This document shows positions 52,375 to 59,435 of a DNA stretch of 64,000 bases, piece after piece; position 1 is the first letter of the stretch; the number at the start of each line of letters is the position of its first letter. Below the pieces are notes generated by a model that was not told the origin of the DNA, made no database searches, and saw only the letters and a program-made list of their open reading frames with translations. The position numbers were made by a program, and so were the translations under genes. The stretch is taken from the NCBI RefSeq assembly GCF_021401085.1, contig NZ_JACBFP010000001.1, positions 1 through 64,000 of the forward strand, given 5' to 3'. The stretch is from Chryseobacterium sp. R2A-55. Lineage in GTDB: Bacteria > Bacteroidota > Bacteroidia > Flavobacteriales > Weeksellaceae.

Positions 52375-52764
52375 TTATTGCTTTCCCACATTACATTCTA
52401 ATCCAAAAGGAAAGGGAAAAGAACTGATAGAGCTTTCAACAAGTTTGTCTAGATCCTTATAGTATGCTTTCTGCGCTTCTTCATGTGATGAATACGGTCC
52501 TTTTATTTCGACTGAGATTAATGTTTTCCCGTTATTTCGTTTACCATATTTTTCTTTGTACTCATTGATTATATTTGTTTTTCCATAAAACATTTTACTA
52601 CAGTTTCCACCAAATGGATAAGTAATAATTGTTTTATTGCTTCCATATTCTTTTGCGATAATGTACACAACATTTGGTGACTGTACTTGCGCTTGTACAT
52701 TTTGTGAGATTAGCAATATCATCATCCCGAAAATACCTGCTAGAATTTTAGTAATGGTGTTCAT
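52375..52764 (-). CDS. Small exported protein, unrecognised
   Basis: A 129-residue protein with a signal peptide (cleavage near VQAQ) and a mature part of about 104 residues containing two Cys (GGNCSKMF, LECNVGK), which may form a disulphide. It includes SSHEEAQKAYYKDLDKLVES, recalling SPOR-like or PepSY-like helices, but I do not assign a family. The promoter is at 52791-52821 and the PAS-LuxR gene is divergent. Confidence 0.65.
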   Translation of the reverse strand: MNTITKILAGIFGMMILLISQNVQAQVQSPNVVYIIAKEYGSNKTIITYPFGGNCSKMFYGKTNIINEYKEKYGKRNNGKTLISVEIKGPYSSHEEAQKAYYKDLDKLVESSISSFPFPFGLECNVGKQ

Positions 52765-52790
52765 ATTTATAAATATTAAGTTTTTATTAA

Positions 52791-52821
52791 CAAAGATAAT
52801 TTGCCGGTTTTCTCAACGCAA
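52791..52821 (-). promoter_or_regulatory. Promoter of the exported-protein cargo operon
   Basis: Minus strand: TTG (52821-52819), a 20-base spacer, and TATCTTTG (52798-52791), 27 bases before the start at 52764. It is likely to drive the first cargo gene and perhaps the TPR gene. Confidence 0.55.
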
Positions 52822-52910
52822 TACCTCTAAGGAGGTATTTAATGGTGTAAAACATGTGCTTTCGGTACTAAAAAGACATATTTTATTATTCATCGATATA
52901 GGTTTTTGTG

Positions 52911-52918
52911 TAAGTTTG
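52911..52918 (+). promoter_or_regulatory. -7 box of the PAS-LuxR regulator gene
   Basis: TAAGTTTG matches TAnnTTTG and lies 34 bases before the ATG at 52953. No convincing -33 element is seen. Confidence 0.45.
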
Positions 52919-52952
52919 TAAGCAATCAATTTTAACTAAAAACATTCTATTT

Positions 52953-53726
52953 ATGAGATCATTAAAATTTGATGTAGTAAAGCAGACCTGGTCAGAAATT
53001 TCTAAATATGACAGAGAAATATCTTTACCTCCCGATTTTGAATTAGACCTCTATAAGAAGTTATTTGATAGGTTTCATCCAGGACCTTATTATTACTATA
53101 TTTTTAATGTTTTTGAAGCTAAAATGGAATTTGTAAGCCCTGAGGTCACTAGTGTTATTGGATACAAACCTGAAGATTTCTCGCCAGATTTAGTTGTCCA
53201 TAACATTCATCCTGAAGATCAAGATCGATTTGTACAGTATGAACAAAAAGTAACTGATTTTTTTACTCAACTGCCTTCAAATAAAATCCCGTACTACAAA
53301 GTTCATTATGATTACCGATTACGTTGCGCTAACAATTGCTACAAATGGATTTTACAACAAGTTTCTACTATACAGAGTTCTGACGATGGTGGTGTGATAA
53401 GAGTTTTAGGTGTCCATACCGATATTTCATTTCTAAAAACAGAAGCCACGCCTTCCGGACTTTCGTTTATTGGTTTAGACGGAGAACCATCTTTTTACGA
53501 TGTTTTATTGCCTTACGATAGACAAGAGGTCAATTCTCCTTTATCTATACGGGAAAAAGAGATTGTAAACCTAATGTTATCGGGACAAAAATCTGAAGAA
53601 ATAGCTAATGTTTTAAAATTGTCCATTCATACAATTAAAACGCACCGCAAAAATATTTTTAGAAAAACAGAGTGTAAAACATTGACAGAATTAGGCGCGA
53701 AAATTATAAAACAGGGATGGATATAA
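52953..53726 (+). CDS. PAS-LuxR transcriptional regulator
   Basis: A 257-residue regulator. A PAS-3-like fold at about 45-165 (YIFNVFEAKMEFVSPEVTSVIGYKPEDF, IHPEDQDRFVQY, VLGVHTDISFLK) may sense a ligand. The C-terminal LuxR HTH is at about 195-255 (LSIREKEIVNLMLSGQKSEEIANVLKLSIHTIKTHRKNIFRK). It is divergent from the cargo operon and a likely controller of it. No receiver domain is present. Confidence 0.88.
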   Translation: MRSLKFDVVKQTWSEISKYDREISLPPDFELDLYKKLFDRFHPGPYYYYIFNVFEAKMEFVSPEVTSVIGYKPEDFSPDLVVHNIHPEDQDRFVQYEQKVTDFFTQLPSNKIPYYKVHYDYRLRCANNCYKWILQQVSTIQSSDDGGVIRVLGVHTDISFLKTEATPSGLSFIGLDGEPSFYDVLLPYDRQEVNSPLSIREKEIVNLMLSGQKSEEIANVLKLSIHTIKTHRKNIFRKTECKTLTELGAKIIKQGWI

Positions 53727-53749
53727 TTTCAATCACTCCACAATAAATT

Positions 53750-53774
53750 AGCCCACCGCTTAAAACGGTGGGCT
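53750..53774 (+). terminator. Terminator of the PAS-LuxR gene
   Basis: A perfect 9-bp GC-rich stem AGCCCACCG / CGGTGGGCT with a seven-base loop, followed by GTTTCTTT. It also faces the convergent HTH operon. Confidence 0.85.
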
Positions 53775-53826
53775 GTTTCTTTAATTGACCGATACGGCTT
53801 CCAGTTTCAAAACATTCATTTAGTGG

Positions 53827-54108
53827 CTAACGCTGATAGTTATCTTCCAACACCTTGATAATATCGCTTTCACGGAAAAGGATTTTCCGTTCGAGTTTGA
53901 TAAAGGGTATCAGTCCGTCATCTCTGTACTGTTGCAATGTCCGTTTGCTGATATGCAACATCTCACAAACCTGTTCACCTGACAGGTAGATTTCTCCTTT
54001 TAAGAGTGGGTGAAAATATTCCCTGATATACAGCAGTTCGTTTTTGATACCTACCACAGCTTCGAGCAGGGCAAGCATATCCTCGTTTGAATTTCCAATC
54101 TGTTTCAT
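53827..54108 (-). CDS. MerR-like helix-turn-helix protein (excisionase-type)
   Basis: A 93-residue DNA-binding protein with an HTH_17-type motif (LSGEQVCEMLHISKRTLQQYRDDGLIPFIKLERKILFRESDIIKVL). A paralogue immediately precedes it, overlapping by four bases (ATGA). Paired genes like these are standard regulators or excision factors in Bacteroidota integrative elements. Confidence 0.87.
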   Translation of the reverse strand: MKQIGNSNEDMLALLEAVVGIKNELLYIREYFHPLLKGEIYLSGEQVCEMLHISKRTLQQYRDDGLIPFIKLERKILFRESDIIKVLEDNYQR

Positions 54109-54401
54109 TTCTTTTGCTTTTTTAATGTTCGCTCTCCCTGCATAAGTAACTCCACATCGGATAATCTGAAATAAGTCTTTCGATTGATTTGCGTTGCAAC
54201 AAGAATGCCCTTTGCCCTGTATGTCTGTAATGTTCGCTTACTGATATTAAGCAGTTGGCAGGCTTCCTGCTGGTCGAGCCATTTTGTTGCCTGTTGCAAT
54301 GCTTTGTAGGGCAATGTAATTTCCTTAATCAATAAGGACACTTCCTTTACTTCCCTGTGCAATGTCTTTAAAATCTGAATGTCTAAAACTGTTATTTCCA
54401 T
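54105..54401 (-). CDS. MerR-like helix-turn-helix protein, first of the pair
   Basis: A 98-residue HTH protein (LDQQEACQLLNISKRTLQTYRAKGILVATQINRKTYFRLSDVELLM), similar to its downstream partner (SKRTLQxYR shared). The basic tail GERTLKKQKK may strengthen DNA binding. A copy of the repeated motif discussed for this element is found 73 bases upstream (54474-54485). Confidence 0.87.
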   Translation of the reverse strand: MEITVLDIQILKTLHREVKEVSLLIKEITLPYKALQQATKWLDQQEACQLLNISKRTLQTYRAKGILVATQINRKTYFRLSDVELLMQGERTLKKQKK

Positions 54402-54473
54402 ATCTACATCATTTAAACTTCAAAAATATAAGGTGCTTATACAGGGTTTTCCAATGTTGTAGTCAAAGGTTGC

Positions 54474-54485
54474 ATTTGGCGTTCA
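54474..54485. repeat. Element-specific upstream motif, copy 1 (partial)
   Basis: ATTTGGCGTTCA, identical to the 3' half of the copy at 57355-57375. It lies 73 bases upstream of the paired HTH operon. Confidence 0.5.
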
Positions 54486-54501
54486 GATGCTAAATACTCG
54501 G

Positions 54502-54882
54502 TTAAAATCCCAACTTTGTTTTTTTGTTTTTTGGGCGAGCCTGTTGTATTTTGTTTGAATTGTCCATTTTTAAAGCAGGCTTTTTATTGGTCTGTACGGT
54601 CTGATTGTTTTCAGCATTTTTATAATCCGAACGCATAACAGTTTTTGTCGCACCTATTACGCTTTCGGGTTCGGCCGGTTGCTTTGGTAGTTCAGCAGGT
54701 TTGCCCCCGAACAGCCTGCCAAGACCTAAACCCTTTATGTCTTTGAATTGACGTTTAAAGCTGGTAATGAAATTGGAAATTGGGTCACTGTTCTTATCGA
54801 CCTGCATAAAAGGTGTGTTCTTTCTTTGCTCGGATTGTTCTTTCTCTTTCCGCTCTTTGTCGGTAATTACTTTTTGTGCCAT
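54502..54882 (-). CDS. Unrecognised basic protein of the mobile element
   Basis: A 126-residue basic, low-complexity protein (many Lys, Gln, Asn, Pro) with a short hydrophobic centre (KDIKGLGLGRLFGG). I use ATG 54882 (MAQKVITDKERKEKEQSEQRK); an ATG at 54912 is also possible. No known domain is seen. It may bind DNA or belong to the mobilization apparatus. A motif copy lies 61 bases upstream. Confidence 0.6.
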   Translation of the reverse strand: MAQKVITDKERKEKEQSEQRKNTPFMQVDKNSDPISNFITSFKRQFKDIKGLGLGRLFGGKPAELPKQPAEPESVIGATKTVMRSDYKNAENNQTVQTNKKPALKMDNSNKIQQARPKNKKTKLGF

Positions 54883-54942
54883 AGGTTCAAAATTTTCCCC
54901 AATGTAAACCATAGAAGTTTACTCCATTTGCCTTTGGCATTT

Positions 54943-54963
54943 AGTGGCAGTCTTTGGCAGTCA
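54943..54963. repeat. Element-specific upstream motif, copy 2 (diverged)
   Basis: AGTGGCAGTCTTTGGCAGTCA resembles the copies at 56533 and 57355 (AGTGGCA, then TTTGGC, then TCA conserved). It sits 61 bases before the start at 54882. Confidence 0.45.
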
Positions 54964-55438
54964 AAGGCATTTTGATAAAAGGAATATTTGAAAAGTGTAC
55001 CCAAAAAAGAACAAAAAGGTAGCAAAGGTAAGGCGGACAGCCACCGCACCGCCCAACCAAAAGCTTACGGCATAATGGCAGAGCAAAAAGGTGGCTTCGC
55101 CGAGTTGTCGTGTTACCCTGCCACCCTTCGGGACTTATTCCGTTTCCTTTTGGTTTTTCGTCTGTCCGCCTTGTTAAAATGGCTTTCTTTTTTTTCTGTT
55201 TTTTTGTTTTGAAAATATTTTTTGAGAGAGAGATTCAGAACTATAATCAGCATATGCAGGATACCCCTTGTATCTATGGTTCGGGATAGCCCAATTTCTT
55301 TTTCTTGACAAGTTGCGGAGCAAGAAAAGGAAGCAAAAAGAACTCCGCTATTGGGGTTGAAACTATTAGGCTAAAAGTCGTTGGATGAAAAAAAAAGACA
55401 GGCTGATTTCTCAACCTATCCCTCTATAAGATTTTAAT
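54964..55438. other. Non-coding segment between element genes
   Basis: No supported gene. A frame at 54988-55212 on the plus strand has a composition that changes abruptly from basic to hydrophobic and lacks a start context, so I leave it out. The middle (about 55020-55140) is GC-richer than its surroundings. I see no strong hairpin or tRNA. Confidence 0.4.
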
Positions 55439-55756
55439 TTATATCCAATGGTAAGGCTTATCCTTACGGTTCAGGTAGCAGTACATTTCTTCCTTTTTAA
55501 GTTCTGGGAAGAACCTCAATGCCCTATCAATTGCATAGTTGGGTAAGAAGTAAATTTCGTCACGGATTGCTTTGATAACCCTGCTATGACCATAGAAACG
55601 GACAAGCTCATCAATTTCATTTTGACCGCCACGTTCTATGATACGGGCTATAATAGTCTTGTAGGCTTTCTTAAAGTCCATTGCTTCGATGTCGAAATCC
55701 CAAAAAAACACTCGGTCAAGATTTGGAATGTCGTTATTTTTTTCTCTTAATTCCAT
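55439..55756 (-). CDS. DUF6922-like protein, partner of the AbiEii-like gene
   Basis: A 105-residue soluble protein (LDRVFFWDFDIEAMDFKKAYKTIIARIIERGGQNEIDELVRFYGHSRVIKAIRDEIYFLPNYAIDRALRFF). It fits the DUF6922 pattern often encoded next to AbiEii-type nucleotidyltransferases. It lies 39 bases downstream of that gene and is likely its cognate partner. Which protein is toxic and which protective is not shown by sequence. Confidence 0.75.
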   Translation of the reverse strand: MELREKNNDIPNLDRVFFWDFDIEAMDFKKAYKTIIARIIERGGQNEIDELVRFYGHSRVIKAIRDEIYFLPNYAIDRALRFFPELKKEEMYCYLNRKDKPYHWI

Positions 55757-55795
55757 ATAGTAAAGATACGATTTTTTTAGTTGTTCATTGATTTT

Positions 55796-56470
55796 TCAAC
55801 GCCTAAAGCCTCTACCTTTTTTCGGCAGATCGGGTATTTGTCCAAATTTTAAAGACGGATTAAGAACCGCCTTGTTTAAGCGTTCATTAATTTTTTCCAT
55901 ATCGGTCTCTTTACCTTTTAACAACTTAACTTTTGCTTCGTGGTCGATATTCTTGTGATACAATAATGCGTATGTAGCCATTGCAGGATTACCGCCATAT
56001 TTATTTTGATATGCTTCTAAATAGGTTCTTAACGGATGGTGTTCTAATAGAAAATGCATATCTATAAAATCCTTAATCCGTGTACCATTTTGGAAGATGG
56101 CGTGGAGTTTCATTGCCCCTATGTCCTCTAAGGATGCTAATCGTATCCCATCTTTTGTTTCAATTGGCTTTTGCCATGGATATTGATGCGAAAGAATATC
56201 AACTTTAATCTTATCTATATCAAGTAAGATTGTATTATTAAACATATCGTTTATCAATACCCGAGGATATTGAGTGACTAAATGTTTTAATAGCTTCTGT
56301 TCATCAAAGCCTTTGGTTGTAAAAAGGTCAATATCAATACTCAATCGGTGACCAATCTGTAGACTTAATGCAGTTCCCCCTACAAGGTTAAAATCTTTTA
56401 GCATTTCATCTTTCATTAGTGTCTGGAGAAGTTTCCACATCTCACTGCTGACTGTTTCTTTGTGTAGCAT
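55796..56470 (-). CDS. AbiEii/AbiGii-type nucleotidyltransferase
   Basis: A 224-residue nucleotidyltransferase. I start it at 56470 (MLHKETVSSEMWKLL); the frame to 56539 crosses a hairpin and a repeated motif. The catalytic signature is NLVGGTALSLQIGHRLSIDIDLFT (about 27-50), with GG, S and the DxD pair, followed by IKVDILSHQYPW. It resembles AbiEii toxin-like nucleotidyltransferases, used in phage defence or element maintenance. The downstream partner is the DUF6922-like gene. Confidence 0.85.
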   Translation of the reverse strand: MLHKETVSSEMWKLLQTLMKDEMLKDFNLVGGTALSLQIGHRLSIDIDLFTTKGFDEQKLLKHLVTQYPRVLINDMFNNTILLDIDKIKVDILSHQYPWQKPIETKDGIRLASLEDIGAMKLHAIFQNGTRIKDFIDMHFLLEHHPLRTYLEAYQNKYGGNPAMATYALLYHKNIDHEAKVKLLKGKETDMEKINERLNKAVLNPSLKFGQIPDLPKKGRGFRR

Positions 56471-56481
56471 GATTTTTCGCT

Positions 56482-56505
56482 TTTTCGGGAATTTAATCCC
56501 GAAAA
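56482..56505 (-). promoter_or_regulatory. Leader hairpin before the AbiEii-like gene
   Basis: TTTTCGGGA (56482-56490) / TCCCGAAAA (56497-56505), a 9-bp stem with a six-base loop, 12 bases before the start codon. It could be an operator for autoregulation or an RNA structure that limits translation. Confidence 0.5.
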
Positions 56506-56532
56506 CGAAGCCTTTGCCCAAAATGGTAGTCA

Positions 56533-56553
56533 GTGGCACTGTTTGGCGTTCAT
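56533..56553. repeat. Element-specific upstream motif, copy 3
   Basis: AGTGGCACTGTTTGGCGTTCA, 18 of 21 identical to the copy at 57355-57375. It lies 63 bases upstream of the AbiEii-like gene. Confidence 0.6.
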
Positions 56554-56614
56554 GGACACAATGAGCGATGAATATCCAAAAGATTATATTGCTCTTTGCC
56601 TACACAACCCGTTA

Positions 56615-57097
56615 TCAGAACAACGGCTTGTGCTTATCGTTATAGATTTCCTTAATCAGCTCTCCGAACTCCTGAAAGTGGTATTCGATAATATTATCCA
56701 GATAAGCATAAATTGTCAGCTTGTCAATTCCCATAATGTTGGTAAGCCTGTTAAATGTTTCGTGATGTTCCTGCCGTACATAGACCGATTTACCTTTGCT
56801 TGCATTTCTTTTAGGGATTCTAAAGAACGTTACGCAATAATCCTCTTTCGTCAGCTTCTTTGGTTTTGAAACGGTTCTTTTGGTATTGCCTGCAATCGGT
56901 TTTGTATCTTCTGGTTCTACAGATTTTTCGCCTGTTTCGATGGCAGTAAGGTCATCACTATGCGGTAAAGTGTTCTGCTCTTGTTCAGGTTCTTTCTTTT
57001 CAGTTAGGAAATTTTCAATAGAAAAACTCTCTTTTTCGGGTTGCTGATTTTTGTTTTCTTCGTGTATCATATCTCTTAATTTTAATATTATATCCAA
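56615..57097 (-). CDS. DUF3408 mobilization-associated protein
   Basis: A 160-residue protein. The first 90 residues are acidic and disordered; the C-terminal half (DYCVTFFRIPKRNASKGKSVYVRQEHHETFNRLTNIMGIDKLTIYAYLDNIIEYHFQEF) is the ribbon-helix-helix-like DUF3408 domain usual in Bacteroidota mobile elements, thought to bind DNA during transfer. ATG 57097 is used; ATG 57070 is an alternative start. It is divergent from mobA across the candidate oriT. Confidence 0.85.
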   Translation of the reverse strand: MDIILKLRDMIHEENKNQQPEKESFSIENFLTEKKEPEQEQNTLPHSDDLTAIETGEKSVEPEDTKPIAGNTKRTVSKPKKLTKEDYCVTFFRIPKRNASKGKSVYVRQEHHETFNRLTNIMGIDKLTIYAYLDNIIEYHFQEFGELIKEIYNDKHKPLF

Positions 57098-57141
57098 TTA
57101 GCTATTTGGCTAGCTAAGCAGTCAGTTGTATGGACTGTTAC

Positions 57142-57178
57142 ACCTATGTAACAACCTATCTACCTATGCACCTACATA
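57142..57178. repeat. Iteron-like direct repeats near the mob genes
   Basis: Four imperfect copies of ACCTAY + 3 bases: ACCTATGTA (57142), ACCTATCTA (57154), ACCTATGCA (57162) and ACCTACATA (57170), spaced 12, 8 and 8 bases. They may be binding sites for the DUF3408 protein or MobA. Confidence 0.5.
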
Positions 57179-57258
57179 CCCTTAATTAGCTGTTTCCTTA
57201 ACTGAAAAGTGTGCAATTCGTCTGCATTCAGTCACGCAGATTTGCTGTTGGGATTTAT

Positions 57259-57296
57259 GCTGATTGATTACCTAGTTAAGGTTATAACCAATCAGC
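57259..57296. repeat. Inverted repeat with central palindrome
   Basis: GCTGATTG (57259-57266) and CAATCAGC (57289-57296) flank a segment that contains GGTTATAACC (57280-57289), itself a perfect palindrome. It belongs to the non-coding transfer region in front of mobA. Confidence 0.5.
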
Positions 57297-57354
57297 CAGC
57301 TAACCAGATACAAAGGAAATAAAAGCAGTCCCAATCTGCCTTAAGGTGGTATTC

Positions 57355-57375
57355 AGTGGCATCATTTGGCGTTCA
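57355..57375. repeat. Element-specific upstream motif, copy 4
   Basis: AGTGGCATCATTTGGCGTTCA, close to copy 3 and sharing ATTTGGCGTTCA with copy 1. It lies in the large gap between the DUF3408 gene and mobA. Confidence 0.6.
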
Positions 57376-57457
57376 TTGTCATTGTTATAAATAACTGTTA
57401 TTCAAATAGTCTTGCCGAAATTTGTAATGGAAGCTATGGGTTTTCCCTGCTAACTCC

Positions 57458-57546
57458 AATCCGTTTGCAAAACGGATTTTTCTGAACCCTTGTTCAGAGC
57501 AAGTTATCTCTTGAGGTCCTCGAAATAAATTTCCGCACCTCAAGAG
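57458..57546. other. oriT: Candidate origin of transfer (oriT)
   Basis: Three successive hairpins precede mobA: AATCCGTTT / AAACGGATT (57458-57478, 3-base loop), TCTGAAC / GTTCAGA (57481-57498, 4-base loop) and CTCTTGAGGT / ACCTCAAGAG (57508-57546, 19-base loop). GC-rich DNA follows (CTTGCCCTTGCAGGGGGC, about 57549-57566). Closely packed inverted repeats next to relaxase genes are the usual layout of oriT. The nick site itself is not recognised. Confidence 0.6.
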
Positions 57547-57617
57547 CACTTGCCCTTGCAGGGGGCTGGAAACGGCTCCGAAGTCGCTCGTTTATGTAAA
57601 ATTAAAAATGGATTATT

Positions 57618-58052
57618 ATGGAAGAGAAAAACAGAAAACAGATTAAAAAAACAGGAAGGAAACCAAAGATTGACCCTGCCGTCAATCGGTATTCTATCAA
57701 CCTGAACGCAGAGGACAATGCCAAATTTCTTGCCCTCTTTGACCAATCAGATATGAAAGTAATTGCCCATTTTATTACCGCCTGCATCTTTCAGAAGACC
57801 GTAAAGACCGTAAAGATTGATATGGATGCAATAGAATATCACGAAAAGTTGACCCGATTTTTTAGCCAGTTCCGAGCAATCGGAACAAATTACAATCAGA
57901 TTGTGAAGATATTGTACCGCAATTTTTCAGAGAAAAAAGCAGGAACTTACCTGTTTAAATTGGAAAAAGAAACAATTGAATTGGTACAAGTCACAAAAGA
58001 AGTCATCCGTTTGACACAGGAATTTGAAGAGAAGTATTTGAAAAAAGAGTAA
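57618..58052 (+). CDS. mobA: MobA-like (BfmA-type) mobilization accessory protein
   Basis: A 144-residue basic DNA-binding protein (RKQIKKTGRKPKIDPAVNRYSINLNAEDNAKFLALFDQS), ending in helical segments with FSQFRAIGTNYNQIVKILYRNF, the typical MobA/MobC relaxosome pattern of Bacteroidota mobilizable elements. It would bind oriT and recruit the relaxase. MobB starts four bases later. Confidence 0.88.
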   Translation: MEEKNRKQIKKTGRKPKIDPAVNRYSINLNAEDNAKFLALFDQSDMKVIAHFITACIFQKTVKTVKIDMDAIEYHEKLTRFFSQFRAIGTNYNQIVKILYRNFSEKKAGTYLFKLEKETIELVQVTKEVIRLTQEFEEKYLKKE

Positions 58053-58056
58053 AGTT

Positions 58057-59319
58057 ATGATTGCAAAAATAGGAAAAGGAAGCAATATGTATGGAGCGAT
58101 TTTGTACAATCAGCAGAAAGTGGAAAAGGAAAACGGAGCAGTTTTGTTACTAAACAAAATACCTGATACAGTAGACGGCAACTATTCTGTAGCCTATTTT
58201 AATAAATGTTTTGAGTCATATTTATCAGCAAACATCAAAACGGAAAAAACGGTACGGCATATTTCGCTGAACCCCGACCCAAAAGACCAGGTAAGTGATG
58301 AACAATTTATGGAAATGGCACAGGAATATATGGAACGTATGGGTTACAGCAATCAACCCTATATTGTTTTCAAGCATACGGATATTGACCGAACACACAT
58401 TCATATCGTTTCAACCTGCGTAGATATTGACGGAAAGAAAATCCCCGATGATTACGACCATCCACGCTCAATGGCAATCTGTCGGGATTTAGAGCAGAAA
58501 TATAATCTGCACAAAGCCACCGAACAAGAGCAGAAACAATCCAACAAAATTTTCAAGCCTGTAGATTACCACAAAGGCGACATCAAAAGTCAGATTGCTT
58601 CGGTAGTACGGTATTTGCCAAAGTACTACAGCTTTTCAACTATGGGTAGTTACAATGCTTTGCTGTCACTTTTCAACATTACAGTAGAAGAAGTAAAAGG
58701 CGAGCGGAACGGACAACCTGTAAACGGATTGGTGTATGTAGCATTGGATGAGAAAGGAAACAAGGTAAGCAATCCATTTAAAGCATCGCTATTCGGGAAA
58801 GATGCAGGCGTGGCACAACTACAAAAACATTTTGAGCAATCTAACGAGAAAATGAAAACCAATCCTGCAAGGTCTGTTTTGAAAAATACGGTGGAACTTT
58901 CCATACATACAACAGGCAATGAAATGGAGTTTAAAAAGCAACTTGTAGAACAGGGTATCAGTATGATTGTCCGCCGGAACGAAAGCGGACGGATTTACGG
59001 AATGACCTTGATCGACCACGAAAACCGAAGTGTTTGGAACGGCTCACAATTAGACAGAAATTTGTCGGCAAACGTATTCAATGATTGGTGGAACAACGGA
59101 AACAAACCCGAATTAAAAATACAGGACACCCCTGTTTCCAAAACAAACACATCGGACGATTTGCCAATGAAAGACCTTTTTGAGTTTAGTTCACAGGAAC
59201 ATTCCCACAGTTCAGATTTAGGATTGTTGAGTGTGTTATCTGATACACAAGGAGAGGATTACGAAGAGGAAAAGTTTGCTAATCAGATGAAGAAGAGGTG
59301 GAAAAGACGAAAACACTAG
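58057..59319 (+). CDS. mobB: MobB relaxase (MOBP-type)
   Basis: A 420-residue relaxase that nicks oriT and pilots the strand during transfer. The N-terminal domain carries the HUH-type metal motif KHTDIDRTHIHIVSTC near 103-118 and an upstream Tyr-rich segment (YLSANIKTEKTVRHISLNPDP). The C-terminal part (from about 300) is charged and may contact the coupling protein. No coupling or type IV secretion genes follow in the window, so transfer probably depends on helper functions or on genes outside. Confidence 0.9.
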   Translation: MIAKIGKGSNMYGAILYNQQKVEKENGAVLLLNKIPDTVDGNYSVAYFNKCFESYLSANIKTEKTVRHISLNPDPKDQVSDEQFMEMAQEYMERMGYSNQPYIVFKHTDIDRTHIHIVSTCVDIDGKKIPDDYDHPRSMAICRDLEQKYNLHKATEQEQKQSNKIFKPVDYHKGDIKSQIASVVRYLPKYYSFSTMGSYNALLSLFNITVEEVKGERNGQPVNGLVYVALDEKGNKVSNPFKASLFGKDAGVAQLQKHFEQSNEKMKTNPARSVLKNTVELSIHTTGNEMEFKKQLVEQGISMIVRRNESGRIYGMTLIDHENRSVWNGSQLDRNLSANVFNDWWNNGNKPELKIQDTPVSKTNTSDDLPMKDLFEFSSQEHSHSSDLGLLSVLSDTQGEDYEEEKFANQMKKRWKRRKH

Positions 59320-59435
59320 TACTAATAAAATATTCACTCATGATTCATAAACTTCTTTCGCAGATGTTATAATAAATTGGTACAATAAACTTAAAACAGC
59401 TATAATAATTGTAAATTCGCATATAACAATTTAGC

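Noticed and set aside
54988-55212. 74-residue plus-strand frame between element genes
   Set aside because: Composition shifts from basic to hydrophobic, no start context, and no domain.
56471-56539. Longer N-terminus of the AbiEii-like protein
   Set aside because: It would translate through the leader hairpin and part of the repeated upstream motif region, and family members start at MLHKE-like positions.
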